A stretch of 64,000 nt of DNA from an uncultured Spirochaetaceae bacterium (GCA_902799665.1 CADCBK010000001.1:1-64000); one strand, 5' to 3'. Counted from the first letter of the stretch, positions 37,153 through 45,968 are shown. Notes: generated by a model not told the origin, from the sequence alone. Numbers and translations are program-made.

Positions 37153-38025
37153 ATGGAAAAGTTGAGAATTCTTTTGGCCAAGGGCCGCATTTATGAATCT
37201 GTTTACGAATTGCTGGGAGACGTGGGCATTTCAATTTACTTGCCGGACAGAACCTACTTCCCGATAACCAACCAAAAGGATTTGGCCTTTCAGGTTGTAA
37301 AGCCGCAAATCGCGAGCGCGCTTTTGGCGGGCGACAAGGCCGACGTGGCCTTTAGCGGAAAAGATTGGGTTTACGAAAACGGCGTTCAGTCCAAGGTGAC
37401 CGAAATCATGGACTTGGGCTTTGACCCGGTTAGAATCGTGGCAGCCGTTCCCAACACAGTCAACTTTGAAAAGCTTTCAAAGCAGCCCGTGACCATCGCG
37501 ACCGAATACCAAAACCTGAGCAAAAAATGGCTTAAGGACAAAAAGATAAACGGAACGATTTTCCGCACTTGGGGAACAAGCGAAGGCTTTGTCCAAGACA
37601 ACGAGGCTTCATTGGCGCAAATCCTGATTGACAACACAAGCACAGGCTCGTCGCTCAAAGCCAACAACCTTAAAATCGTTGACACCTTGATGGAATCTTC
37701 CACAAGAATGTACGCCAGCAAAGAGGCGCTCAAGGACCCGCAGAAAAAGCAAAAAATCATGGAGCTTAAAATGCTCTTTGAAGCGGTTCTCAGCGCACGC
37801 GACCGCGTCATGCTTGAGATGAACGTTTCTCAAAAAGACTTTAACAAATTGGTCAAAGGCCTTCCTTCGATGAAGAGTCCGACAATCTCGCCGCTTTTTG
37901 GCAACAACGGATTCGCGGTAAAGATTGCCGTTCAAAAGTCGGAAGTGCCCACGCTGCTTCCAAAGCTTAAGAGCCTTGGCGCGACGGACATTTTGGAATA
38001 CGAACTTAGGAAGGTGATGCCTTAA
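37153..38025 (+). CDS. hisG: ATP phosphoribosyltransferase (long form)
   Basis: First step of histidine synthesis: ATP + PRPP to phosphoribosyl-ATP, in the cytoplasm. At 290 residues it is the long, HisZ-independent form with a C-terminal ACT-like regulatory domain (from about residue 215, ending PTLLPKLKSLGATDILEY). The N-terminal LRILLAKGRIYE and the PRPP loop region DNTSTGSSLKAN (about 163-174) fit the family. Its stop overlaps the hisB start by one base. Only hisG and hisB are here; the other his genes must lie elsewhere. The start coincides with the predicted transcription start. Confidence 0.92.
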   Translation: MEKLRILLAKGRIYESVYELLGDVGISIYLPDRTYFPITNQKDLAFQVVKPQIASALLAGDKADVAFSGKDWVYENGVQSKVTEIMDLGFDPVRIVAAVPNTVNFEKLSKQPVTIATEYQNLSKKWLKDKKINGTIFRTWGTSEGFVQDNEASLAQILIDNTSTGSSLKANNLKIVDTLMESSTRMYASKEALKDPQKKQKIMELKMLFEAVLSARDRVMLEMNVSQKDFNKLVKGLPSMKSPTISPLFGNNGFAVKIAVQKSEVPTLLPKLKSLGATDILEYELRKVMP

Positions 38026-38645
38026 TGGAAAGAATAGCGACAATAACGCGCGAAACTGGCGAGACGCAAATAACTCTTACGCTGAACCTTGACGGAAGCG
38101 GAAAGTGCGACGTCAAAAATCCAATCGGATTTTTTGACCACATGCTGCGCTCTTTTTGCAAGCACGGTTTGTTTGATTTGAGCGGAACAATCAAGGGCGA
38201 CCTAAACGTTGACCAGCACCACACGATAGAAGACACGGGAATCGTTTTGGGCCAGTGCTTTGCCAAGGCCTTGGGCGACTGCGCGGGCATTTACCGAAGC
38301 GGCTGCTTTTTGTTCCCGATGGACGAAAGCCTTTTGCGCGCCGCGGTTGATTTTGGCGGCCGCCCCTTTTTGGTTTGCGAGGCCGCGCTTACAGGCATTC
38401 CGCTTGTGAGCATAGGAGCGGACGGAAAGGAAGCCAGCTTTCAGACAGACTGCTTTGAGGATTTTTGGAACGGCTTTGTGCAGAACGCAAAATGCAACTT
38501 GCACTTGGACACAATCCGCGGCCGCAGCGACCACCACAAAATCGAAGGCTTGTTCAAGGCCGCCGCCCGCGCCATTCGCGCCGCGGTGGAAATCGACCCA
38601 AGGCGCGGCGGACAAATCCCCAGCGCAAAGGGTGTAATAGTTTAG
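38025..38645 (+). CDS. hisB: Imidazoleglycerol-phosphate dehydratase
   Basis: Manganese-dependent dehydratase of histidine synthesis, 206 residues, single-domain form without the histidinol-phosphatase. Metal-binding motifs are present: GFFDHML (about 35-41), DQHHTIEDTGI (about 63-73) and SDHHKIE (about 168-174). It is translationally coupled to hisG through a TAATG overlap. Length and all His clusters are normal. Confidence 0.95.
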   Translation: MERIATITRETGETQITLTLNLDGSGKCDVKNPIGFFDHMLRSFCKHGLFDLSGTIKGDLNVDQHHTIEDTGIVLGQCFAKALGDCAGIYRSGCFLFPMDESLLRAAVDFGGRPFLVCEAALTGIPLVSIGADGKEASFQTDCFEDFWNGFVQNAKCNLHLDTIRGRSDHHKIEGLFKAAARAIRAAVEIDPRRGGQIPSAKGVIV

Positions 38646-38755
38646 CGGCAAAAAAATTGCTGGCAAGCCAATAAGTGTTTGCTGGCCGCATAAGCGGCAA
38701 CATCCGCGCTCGCAGCCAAACTCGCGCGGACAGCCGTAATATTTGGAGGCATAAG

Positions 38756-39592
38756 ATGGCGCATTCAATCGTTCCCGAAGCGGAAGAAATTTTGGACAAA
38801 GAATATAAGGTTCTCGACAAAGGCTTTGTTCGCCTTGTGGATTATTTGGGAAGCGACCAGCGCATCGTGCAGTCGGCGCGCGTGTCTTACGGCAACGGAA
38901 CAAAAACCGTTTCGCAGGACGCGGGCCTTATCGACTACCTTTTGCGCCACCAGCACACCTCGCCCTTTGAGCAAGTCGTGTTCACTTTCCATGTAAAGAT
39001 GCCGATTTTTGTCGCGCGCCAATGGGTTCGCCACCGCACTGGCCGCATGAACGAAGTGAGCGGCCGCTATTCAATCATGAAGGACGAGTTCTACGTTCCC
39101 GAAACAAAGGACATCGAGCCGCAAAGCAAGGACAACAAGCAGGGCCGCAGCGACCAGCCATTTGACGAAGCCAAGGCCAAGGAAATCCAGGCCGCGTTGG
39201 AAAAAGGCCAAAAGGATTCCTACGAGTCGTATTCGGAATTGTTGGACACAGGCCTTGCGCGCGAAGTTGCCCGCATCAACTTGCCCCTTTCGCTCTATAC
39301 GGAATTTTACTGGCAGATGGATTTGAACAATTTGTTCCGCTTCTTAAAGCTGCGCCTGGACGGCCACGCCCAATACGAAATCCGCCAATACGCCCAAGTC
39401 ATGCTGGAACTTGTCCGCAAAGTTTGCCCAATGGCCGTCGCCTCTTTTGAAAACGACATGAACCGCGCGGTTTCCTTTACCGGCGAAGAAATGGAAGCCC
39501 TTCGCGCCGTCCTCAAAGGCCAGCCCAACCCGCTTGACGGCAAGAAGCTGGAACGGTTCAACGCCAAGATTGAGAATGGGGTGCAGTTGTAG
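38756..39592 (+). CDS. thyX: Flavin-dependent thymidylate synthase
   Basis: Makes dTMP from dUMP with methylene-tetrahydrofolate, FAD and NADPH. The ThyX signature is seen as RHRTGRMNEVSGRY (residues 92-105), and FEQVVFTFHVKMPIFVARQW precedes it. 278 residues; slightly long because of an acidic/polar insertion at about 118-150. The start at 38756 is fixed by GGAGG six bases upstream; a longer frame from 38675 lies in non-coding DNA. Transcribed in the same direction as hisGB after a 110-nt gap that shows GC-rich repeats but no clear promoter or terminator. Confidence 0.95.
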   Translation: MAHSIVPEAEEILDKEYKVLDKGFVRLVDYLGSDQRIVQSARVSYGNGTKTVSQDAGLIDYLLRHQHTSPFEQVVFTFHVKMPIFVARQWVRHRTGRMNEVSGRYSIMKDEFYVPETKDIEPQSKDNKQGRSDQPFDEAKAKEIQAALEKGQKDSYESYSELLDTGLAREVARINLPLSLYTEFYWQMDLNNLFRFLKLRLDGHAQYEIRQYAQVMLELVRKVCPMAVASFENDMNRAVSFTGEEMEALRAVLKGQPNPLDGKKLERFNAKIENGVQL

Positions 39593-39600
39593 GGGGCGTT

Positions 39601-39620
39601 GCCGCCGCTTGCGCGGCGGC
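39601..39620. repeat. GC-rich hairpin, start of an intergenic GC-rich segment
   Basis: GCCGCCGC-TTGC-GCGGCGGC is a perfect 8-bp stem. It opens a GC-rich, gene-free stretch (39593-39710) whose composition contrasts sharply with the AT-rich gene that follows. It has no T-tract, so it is not a standard terminator; it may be a dispersed repeat or an island border. Confidence 0.5.
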
Positions 39621-39710
39621 CGGGCTGCTCCAGGTTCCGCTATCGCTTCATTGCTACACTGCGTTTCGCAACGGCTGCGCCGCCTTGCGCATCCCTAACG
39701 CAGGTTGACA

Positions 39711-40376
39711 TTACTCAGACTGATTTTCAAATTCATTGTAAACTTGATTCACAGCTTCAACATAAACTACGAAAGACGGATGATTAAAATCTCTTCTTCG
39801 CAAATATGTATTTTTCAATTTTAAATATGTGTCACGAACAGCTTGCCACCAACCACATTCTTTCAATTCATCAACTTTCTCTGCCACATTATGAGAGCTT
39901 GGGACTTCATTCCAATAAAATCTTTCTATGAGAGATTTATCATGTATCAATCTGCAATAGTTGCCTTTTTTATTCTTTATTAAAATAGCAACATCAAAAC
40001 TAAAACCTGATTTTAACGAATTTTTATCCAGGAATAATCTCGCAGTAAGAACAGAAGTTGAATCCTGCGCATTCTGAAAATATGCAGCGCTATGCGTTTT
40101 ATTCAATTCATTTCTAATGATATCTTTTAAGTTTTTCAAACTTGTTGAATTATTTATATTCCAATCCTTAGGATAAGAATGAATTGTTAGATTATAATCT
40201 AAATCAAAAGGTTCGTTTTCGTTTTGCGTTACTAGATTTTTCGCTCCGCTGCCAATTAAACAAACATCACATTCAATACCATATTCATTTGACAATGAAA
40301 TTTTTAATTGGTTTAGTTTATCAGCGCAAAAACTATTATAACGCTTCACAACAGAGGCATCGACATACTTATACAT
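39711..40376 (-). CDS. Nucleotidyltransferase-fold protein
   Basis: 221-residue protein with the core motif of the polymerase-beta-like nucleotidyltransferase fold: GSG at 42-44, then DLD at 58-60, and a third acidic residue in FSFDVAIL (Asp128), so the catalytic triad looks intact. It could transfer a nucleotide to a protein, RNA or small molecule; the substrate is unknown. AGGAG lies upstream of the ATG. The gene is clearly richer in A+T than thyX beside it and borders a restriction-modification system, which suggests acquisition and a defence or toxin role. No HEPN partner is adjacent. Confidence 0.7.
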   Translation of the reverse strand: MYKYVDASVVKRYNSFCADKLNQLKISLSNEYGIECDVCLIGSGAKNLVTQNENEPFDLDYNLTIHSYPKDWNINNSTSLKNLKDIIRNELNKTHSAAYFQNAQDSTSVLTARLFLDKNSLKSGFSFDVAILIKNKKGNYCRLIHDKSLIERFYWNEVPSSHNVAEKVDELKECGWWQAVRDTYLKLKNTYLRRRDFNHPSFVVYVEAVNQVYNEFENQSE

Positions 40377-40461
40377 AGAAACTCCTTTTGCCCCTGCCCG
40401 TCCATTTGTTTAACAACAAATCGCTACAGAATAATGAATAGCTTAAATAAGGTCAATAGTA

Positions 40462-40758
40462 CTACAATCGCTTTTCCACAAATTCCTCAATTTGCGGAAT
40501 AAGCTCCGAGCGGAGAATCCTTTTTGTATTTTTTACCGTTGTTGAAGCGTTGCGAAGGAATAGGTCGGCGGGATGAATTTTTAGAGCGGCAGCGATTTTT
40601 AAAATATTGTCAAATGACGGTTTGGCTTTTCCTGATTCAATATTTCCTATCATTCCATTTGAACTGTTCGCTTGAATTGCCAATTCAGATTGGCTGAATC
40701 CTAATTTTTCCCTGTAAAACTTCATGTTCATGCGAAATTCATCAAAAAAATGTTCCAT
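40462..40758 (-). CDS. XRE-family regulator, controller-like, of the Type III R-M system
   Basis: 98-residue DNA-binding protein. The helix-turn-helix covers about 12-66 (YREKLGFSQSELAIQANSSN, IESGKAKPSFDNILKIAAAL), followed by a basic tail. It is divergent from the methyltransferase gene, and two palindromes lie between them, one abutting its own start codon and one covering the -10 of mod. This is the arrangement of restriction-modification controller (C) proteins, which delay the nuclease until DNA is methylated. No Shine-Dalgarno is seen; TACTAT lies six bases before the ATG, so the message may be leaderless. Confidence 0.8.
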   Translation of the reverse strand: MEHFFDEFRMNMKFYREKLGFSQSELAIQANSSNGMIGNIESGKAKPSFDNILKIAAALKIHPADLFLRNASTTVKNTKRILRSELIPQIEEFVEKRL

Positions 40759-40780
40759 TTACTCATAGTAATTGAGTAAA
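40758..40780. promoter_or_regulatory. Operator-like palindrome at the XRE start
   Basis: TTTACTCA and TGAGTAAA (8-bp perfect arms, 7-nt centre) begin at the last base of the XRE start codon. A bound protein would cover the transcription start and block the XRE gene: probable autoregulation. Confidence 0.6.
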
Positions 40781-40804
40781 CGATTGAATTTTCTATTTTT
40801 ATGG

Positions 40805-40824
40805 AGTAATATCATAATATTACT
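40805..40824. promoter_or_regulatory. Operator-like palindrome over the mod -10
   Basis: AGTAATAT-CATA-ATATTACT (8-bp perfect arms) covers a candidate -10, TAATAT (40807-40812). With TTGAAT at 40784-40789 and a 17-nt spacer this makes the mod promoter. Binding would repress the methyltransferase gene. Confidence 0.55.
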
Positions 40825-40876
40825 TTATTAAATGGAGTATATAGACAAATATGCTCCACGCAACAAGGAAAAACCG

Positions 40877-42607
40877 ATGTCCACAAACCTGTCAAAACAA
40901 AAACGCGAAGATTTGCTCAGAAAAATCGAAGAGATTCGCAATCACATCAAAACCAAACTATATGATGAAAATGCCGGAAAACTTTTTGGCTATCTGAACG
41001 AACTTGCGGCGCAAGTCAATGGCCAAAAATACGGCCTTGTTTTTGAGGAACATCGCGAAAGCATTGACGACATGCTTGAAGAAAATCTGCCTGTTCTGAC
41101 GGAAGAAAAAAAGCTGTTTGTGGACGGAGGCGGCGAGCTGAACTTCTTGCTGGAAGGCGACAACCTTGCGAGCCTTCAGCTTTTGGAAAAAACGCACAAA
41201 GGCAAAATTGACGTGATTTACATTGATCCGCCGTATAATACTGGAAGTAATGATTTTGCCTATGACGATAATTACGTAGACAAAGATGATAATTTTGGGC
41301 ATTCAAAATGGCTATCGTTTATGAATAATAGATTAAGAATTGCAAGAAAATTATTGAAAGATAATGGTTGTATTCTTATTTCCATAAATGAAAACGAAGT
41401 ATTTGGATTAAAGTTATTGTGTGATGAAATTTTTGGTTCTGATAATTATCTAACAACTTTTGCTGTAAAAGTAAGACATGAAAACAGAATTCTAAAAGGT
41501 GATAAAGATTTTCATGAAGTTTTTGAATATCTTTTATTCTATCGAAAATCAGAAAAACATAAAACAAGTAAAAGAATTTTTGATAATACATCAAATGATG
41601 AATATGTTTGGACATTAAAAGAATTAGAAAAGCCTTGTAAAATAATAAAAATGGGCAATAAGGAAGTTTCGGTATTTAAACCGAATCAATACTTGTTACA
41701 AAAGACAGAGCCTTCTGTTAAAAATCTTAAACGAATAAGTATTCGTGGCAGCATAAAGGAAGGAAATTCCAGCGGTAGATTTTTTATGGCTAATTTAGAC
41801 CAATATATTGGCAAAAAAAATGGCTATGTGTTTAAAGTAAAAGACATGGGTGATGATGGATTAGGTTATAGATATTTTATAATTCCAGAAAACAACAATC
41901 GTAAAAATGGTGATTATTTGCAAGGTGTTCCACAATCTCGCTCTGACACAAAAGAAGTTCCTTATGCAAATCTCCTTGATTTTGAATATGCGTTTAACAA
42001 TGTTGGATATGAAGGTAATGTCGAATTTAGAAATGGTAAAAAGCCAATAGACTTTTTACAGCATTGTTTTGACATGAGTGGTTTAACAAACGGAGCAAAA
42101 AATATTTTAGATTTCTTTGCAGGAAGTGGCTCTACAGGACATGCTTTATTAGATTATAATGTCAAAAAAGGAACAAAGCATAAATTCATACTGTGTACCA
42201 ATAATGAAAACAATATATGTCGTGATATTACTTATCAGAGAATAAAAAATGTCATTACAAAAGACGGACTACCAGGCTCGCTCAAGTACTTCAAAGTGGA
42301 CTTTGTTCCTGTGGCGGAAAAAGAATATTACGAATACGCCGACAAACTTTTGCTTCATGTCCGAGAACTTGTGGAACTTGAAAACGCGGTGGACTTTAAG
42401 CGCGACAAAAGCGTCGCAATTGTTTTGACGGAAGAAGAATTGGCGGAGTTCACAAATAAAATTGAAGAAACTGACCAGACAATGACAAAAATCCTATATC
42501 TCGGCCACGATGTTCTTCTTTCAAAAGAGCAAAAATCACTTTTCAAAAAGCGCGGCATAAAAGTAAAAATCATTCCACAATATTATTACCCTGAATTAAA
42601 TGGATAG
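40877..42607 (+). CDS. mod: Type III restriction-modification DNA methyltransferase (Mod)
   Basis: Adenine-N6 methyltransferase of the beta class: catalytic DPPY (residues 117-120) precedes the SAM-binding FAGSGSTGH (about 412). The Mod subunit also recognises the target and is needed by Res. AAGGA seven bases upstream and the family-typical opening MSTNLSKQKR set the start at 40877; an in-frame ATG at 40832 is rejected. The gene is mosaic: from about 41230 to 42250 the DNA becomes much richer in A+T, with long AAA/TTT-rich codons, and then returns to the flanking style. This middle part corresponds to the target-recognition region. Confidence 0.92.
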   Translation: MSTNLSKQKREDLLRKIEEIRNHIKTKLYDENAGKLFGYLNELAAQVNGQKYGLVFEEHRESIDDMLEENLPVLTEEKKLFVDGGGELNFLLEGDNLASLQLLEKTHKGKIDVIYIDPPYNTGSNDFAYDDNYVDKDDNFGHSKWLSFMNNRLRIARKLLKDNGCILISINENEVFGLKLLCDEIFGSDNYLTTFAVKVRHENRILKGDKDFHEVFEYLLFYRKSEKHKTSKRIFDNTSNDEYVWTLKELEKPCKIIKMGNKEVSVFKPNQYLLQKTEPSVKNLKRISIRGSIKEGNSSGRFFMANLDQYIGKKNGYVFKVKDMGDDGLGYRYFIIPENNNRKNGDYLQGVPQSRSDTKEVPYANLLDFEYAFNNVGYEGNVEFRNGKKPIDFLQHCFDMSGLTNGAKNILDFFAGSGSTGHALLDYNVKKGTKHKFILCTNNENNICRDITYQRIKNVITKDGLPGSLKYFKVDFVPVAEKEYYEYADKLLLHVRELVELENAVDFKRDKSVAIVLTEEELAEFTNKIEETDQTMTKILYLGHDVLLSKEQKSLFKKRGIKVKIIPQYYYPELNG

Positions 42608-42616
42608 GACAAAATT

Positions 42617-44809
42617 ATGAACTTGATGAAATTTCAGTTGAACGCGATGCGAGAACTTTTGATTGCGATGGAAGAAAGCGGCCGCGACATCATATTAAAA
42701 AGCCCGACAGGCAGCGGCAAAACAATTACGCTCACGCATTTTATGAGCGAATACATTAAAGGCCACGCGCGGACAGTTTTTATATGGCTCACGCCAGGAA
42801 AAGGCAATCTTGAAGAACAAAGCAAACGCAAAATGGACTTGTACATTCACAACGCCGCGACAAAACTTTTGAGCGATGTTATGACCGTAGGCTTTTGCCA
42901 AAATGACTGCTGCTTTATCAACTGGGAAAAATTGACCAAAAAAGGCAACAACGCTCTCAAAGACAGCGAACGCGTAAACTTTTTGGAATGGATTGAAAAG
43001 GCTCACAACGCTGGATTGAATTTTAAAGTAATTATAGACGAAAGCCATCAAAACTTTACCGAAAAATCCGACGCGATAGTTCAGCTTTTTAAGACAGACA
43101 AGATAATCCGCTGTTCAGCGACTCCGCTTGCGGACAAAACCGCAAAACTTATTGAGGTAACGGAAGCTGATGTAATTGCGGAAGGCTTGATAAAGAAACT
43201 GCTTGTTATAAACCAAGATTTTCCAAGCATTGTTGAATCGGAAAATTCAACCGGCTACCTTCTTGAAAAAGCGCTAAAAAAACGCGCCGAACTTGAAGCA
43301 GACTTTTCCGCCCAAGGCTCCAATGTGAATCCATTGATTATAGTCCAACTTCCAAACAGTTCTGACGCGCTTTTGGATTCCGTTATCGAATGGTTTGAAA
43401 AGAATGGAATTTCCGTTGAAAACGGAACGCTTGCGGTTTGGCTTTCGGCCCGCCACGACAATCTTGATGGCATAGAAAATAATGACGGCAAACAAATCGC
43501 GGTGATTATAAAGCAAGCCGTTGCGACTGGCTGGGATTGTCCTCGCGCGCATATTCTTGTAAAGCTTCGCGAAGGAATGGACGAAACTTTTGAAATTCAA
43601 ACAATTGGCCGCATACGCCGAATGCCGGAAGCGCGCCATTACGGAAATGATTTGCTTGACAGTTGCTATTTGTACACCTTTGACAGTAAATTTACTCAAG
43701 GCGCTCAAGCCGCGCTTGGAAAAAGCGCTTTGCAAGCAAAAACTATTTTCTTAAAAAATGAATACAAAAAGTTTTCGTTAATAAAAGAACAGCGGACGCA
43801 AATATCCGACACTCAAGACGACGCGATGGCGTTAAAGGCTATAACCGAATATTTCAAGTCAAAATATGCTTTGGATAAAAAATCCAAAGAAAACAAAACG
43901 CGGCTTGAAACCGCCGGATATGTTTTTCACGAGAAAATTGAGCGAACAACTTATTCTGGCCAAGCGTCAACGATTGCGGACGCGACACCAGAAAATTTGA
44001 ACGCCGTTAAATTCCGCGAAACGATGAACACCCACACTCACGGGCGAGAATTCCATAACAGAGTAGGAAGAATTGGCCTTGAAATCGGCTTGGAATACGC
44101 AAGCGCCGTCACCATTCTTGGAAAGCTTTTTGCAAACGAAGGCAAGTTTTTGTATAAAGAAAAACTCTTGGAACTTTCGATAAAAGAATGGTATGCTTTT
44201 GTAATAAATAATTTTGACGAATTGCGTCATGCGTTCCGCTTTGCGATGGCCGGCGGCGAACAACAAAACGCGCTAGGTTTGGAAAATATTAGCGAGAAAG
44301 AATTCTTCATTCCGCAAAGCGCCATGTTCACTTTCGACGCAACAAGCAAAGTTCAAACCGAATTCAAAAAGAATGTGTATCAAGGCTATTTAAGTTCGGC
44401 TGAATTCCGTTCAGCGCCAGAAAAACTTTTTGAAAAATTCTGCGAAAATTCCAAAGCTGTGGATTGGTGGTATAAAAACGGAGACAAAGGCGATGAATAT
44501 TTTTCAATCGTTTACGTTGACAATTCCAACCGCCAAAAACTTTTTTATCCTGATTACATTTTGAGTGTTCGCGGCCAGCCGTGGATTGTCGAAACAAAAG
44601 GCGGCTTTGACCGCTCCGGCGCAAGCGAAGACATCGACATTTTCTCCGCCCAAAAGTGCGCGATATTGCAAAAATATCTTGCCAAGCGCAAACTGCATGG
44701 CGGTTTTGTCCGACAGGACAAGTCTAGCATGGAGCTTTTGTTTTGCGCGGACAAATACACCGACGACTTGCATAGCGACGCTTGGAAACTTTTGTCGGAG
44801 GTGTTGTGA
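42617..44809 (+). CDS. res: Type III restriction enzyme helicase/nuclease subunit (Res)
   Basis: 730-residue motor-nuclease. Walker A SPTGSGKT is at 29-36, the DEAH-type box is DESH at 141-144, CSATPL follows as motif III, and QTIGRIRRMP as motif VI. Near the C-terminus PDYILSVRGQPWIVETKGG (about 645-663) is a PD-(D/E)xK nuclease site. With Mod it translocates on and cuts DNA with unmethylated, oppositely oriented sites. It starts nine bases after mod. The reading frame is complete, so the system looks functional. Shorter than classical EcoP1-type Res (about 970 residues), in a compact subfamily. Confidence 0.92.
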   Translation: MNLMKFQLNAMRELLIAMEESGRDIILKSPTGSGKTITLTHFMSEYIKGHARTVFIWLTPGKGNLEEQSKRKMDLYIHNAATKLLSDVMTVGFCQNDCCFINWEKLTKKGNNALKDSERVNFLEWIEKAHNAGLNFKVIIDESHQNFTEKSDAIVQLFKTDKIIRCSATPLADKTAKLIEVTEADVIAEGLIKKLLVINQDFPSIVESENSTGYLLEKALKKRAELEADFSAQGSNVNPLIIVQLPNSSDALLDSVIEWFEKNGISVENGTLAVWLSARHDNLDGIENNDGKQIAVIIKQAVATGWDCPRAHILVKLREGMDETFEIQTIGRIRRMPEARHYGNDLLDSCYLYTFDSKFTQGAQAALGKSALQAKTIFLKNEYKKFSLIKEQRTQISDTQDDAMALKAITEYFKSKYALDKKSKENKTRLETAGYVFHEKIERTTYSGQASTIADATPENLNAVKFRETMNTHTHGREFHNRVGRIGLEIGLEYASAVTILGKLFANEGKFLYKEKLLELSIKEWYAFVINNFDELRHAFRFAMAGGEQQNALGLENISEKEFFIPQSAMFTFDATSKVQTEFKKNVYQGYLSSAEFRSAPEKLFEKFCENSKAVDWWYKNGDKGDEYFSIVYVDNSNRQKLFYPDYILSVRGQPWIVETKGGFDRSGASEDIDIFSAQKCAILQKYLAKRKLHGGFVRQDKSSMELLFCADKYTDDLHSDAWKLLSEVL

Positions 44810-44810
44810 A

Positions 44811-45143
44811 CTAAATTTTAACCGAGATTATGTTAAAATCCCGCAAAAATTTCTTTCCGCCAAACTGGAGCATTTGCAAAAAACGCCGCGCGATTCCTTG
44901 CGGCATGTTTCTGCCGGATTCCCAAGCCTCAACTGTTTTTTGTGAAACGCCCAAAACAAAGGCAAAATTTCTTTGGCTCAGATTCAAATCTTCCCTAATT
45001 CGTTTTATCTCTTTGTCGCGGTAAGCGGGAAGTTCCGCGACAGTGACGTTCATTTTTCTTGCCTTTGACTTGTCGCCCTTTGCGTATTCAAGGCTTTCTT
45101 CAAGCCCTTTCATTATGCTTTTAAACGCTTTGTTTTCCGTCAT
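44811..45143 (-). CDS. higA: HigA-like XRE antitoxin
   Basis: 110-residue antitoxin with an N-terminal linker and a helix-turn-helix at about 45-95 (IREDLNLSQRNFAFVLGVSQ, VEAWESGRNMPQGIARRFL), the RelE-partner XRE type. It overlaps the 3' end of the RelE-like gene by 23 nt, the toxin-first order of higBA pairs. It would neutralise the toxin and repress the operon. It ends one base from the convergent res gene. Confidence 0.83.
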   Translation of the reverse strand: MTENKAFKSIMKGLEESLEYAKGDKSKARKMNVTVAELPAYRDKEIKRIREDLNLSQRNFAFVLGVSQKTVEAWESGRNMPQGIARRFLQMLQFGGKKFLRDFNIISVKI

Positions 45144-45534
45144 TACGCGCCTCCTTTTCCGCTTGTTTTATCGCAGCGACAAGCGTTTTCATTTGATTGC
45201 GCTCTTCCTTGCTCAAATTTGCCTTTTGATTTTTTGGAAAGGCTGTAATCAAGTAAAGATGCTCCGAAAAAACGACATCCAGATAAATCAATCTAGCGCC
45301 GCCGCTTTTTCCCCTGCCTTCCAATGACCACCGCAGCTTTCTAATTCCGCCAGTTCCTTGCATCAAAACCCCAGCGTTAGGGTTTTTGCAAAGAAACAGC
45401 TCCAATTCATTCAAGTCATCATCGTCCAAACCAAGCTCTTTCCAGACTCGGTCAAATTCTTTAGAAATGATGAATTCGCGTGTTGCGGTTTCAGTATATA
45501 CCCTATTGAGTAGGGTGTCAATAAAATCTTTCAT
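45121..45534 (-). CDS. higB: HigB/RelE-like toxin
   Basis: 137-residue protein of the RelE/ParE superfamily: EFDRVWKELG, GIRKLRWS, GKSGGARLIYLD, LYLITAFPKNQKANLSKEE, MKTLVAAIK follow the HigB-type pattern in order. It predicts ribosome-dependent mRNA cleavage. About 25 N-terminal residues before ATREFIISKEF are longer than usual. The ATG lies two bases after the preceding stop, so translation is probably coupled. The adjacent XRE gene should be its antitoxin. Confidence 0.82.
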   Translation of the reverse strand: MKDFIDTLLNRVYTETATREFIISKEFDRVWKELGLDDDDLNELELFLCKNPNAGVLMQGTGGIRKLRWSLEGRGKSGGARLIYLDVVFSEHLYLITAFPKNQKANLSKEERNQMKTLVAAIKQAEKEARNDGKQSV

Positions 45535-45536
45535 TT

Positions 45537-45968
45537 TTACCCCAATTTCCCCACAGCGCTAGCCGCTGTAACAAACTGGTCGCGCTTTGTGACCGGCTCC
45601 GCTTGCGCGGCGGGACGGCGGTTTTTGGGTGGAGTTTTTTCAGAAGCAAAAATCATTTTTCCGTCGCCCCAAGAAATCATTTTTACGCGGGCAATCGGCT
45701 TTCCGTTTTCCAAGACAAGAATGCATGGGCATTTTTTTGCCGCCGCGCTCAGGGTGTCGGCGTTCAGTTCCGAAAGCTCCAAATGTTCCGCAAAAAAATC
45801 TTCCAAAATGTGATTAAGCACATTGTCCACGCTTTGGTTTGACAGCGCGGCAAGGCGGTTCAACCGTTCCACCGCGGCAGGGTCCAAGTCAACGTCCGCG
45901 TCAATCCACCGTTCCAACGGCGTGACGAGAATGTTTTCAAAAATGATTTTTTCGTCGTCCATCTGCAT
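45537..45968 (-). CDS. Unknown protein with RHH-like N-terminal part, upstream of higBA
   Basis: 143-residue protein not recognised as a known family. AAGGAGG five bases before the ATG at 45968 sets the start. Residues ~20-55 (LDPAAVERLNRLAALSNQSV) resemble a ribbon-helix-helix or short DNA-binding helix pair; the middle has CPCILVLENGKPIARVKMI, reminiscent of a small beta unit; the tail is basic (PPKNRRP) and ends RDQFVTAASAVGKLG. Two bases separate it from the toxin gene, so it belongs to the same operon and may be an accessory antitoxin or regulator. The open frame continues upstream another 75 codons through a palindrome array and there spells repeated RS[QH]F[VS]T. Confidence 0.65.
   Translation of the reverse strand: MQMDDEKIIFENILVTPLERWIDADVDLDPAAVERLNRLAALSNQSVDNVLNHILEDFFAEHLELSELNADTLSAAAKKCPCILVLENGKPIARVKMISWGDGKMIFASEKTPPKNRRPAAQAEPVTKRDQFVTAASAVGKLG

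Noticed and set aside
38646-38755. tRNA or riboswitch upstream of thyX
   Set aside because: No cloverleaf or recognisable aptamer could be drawn; only GC-rich partial repeats are present.
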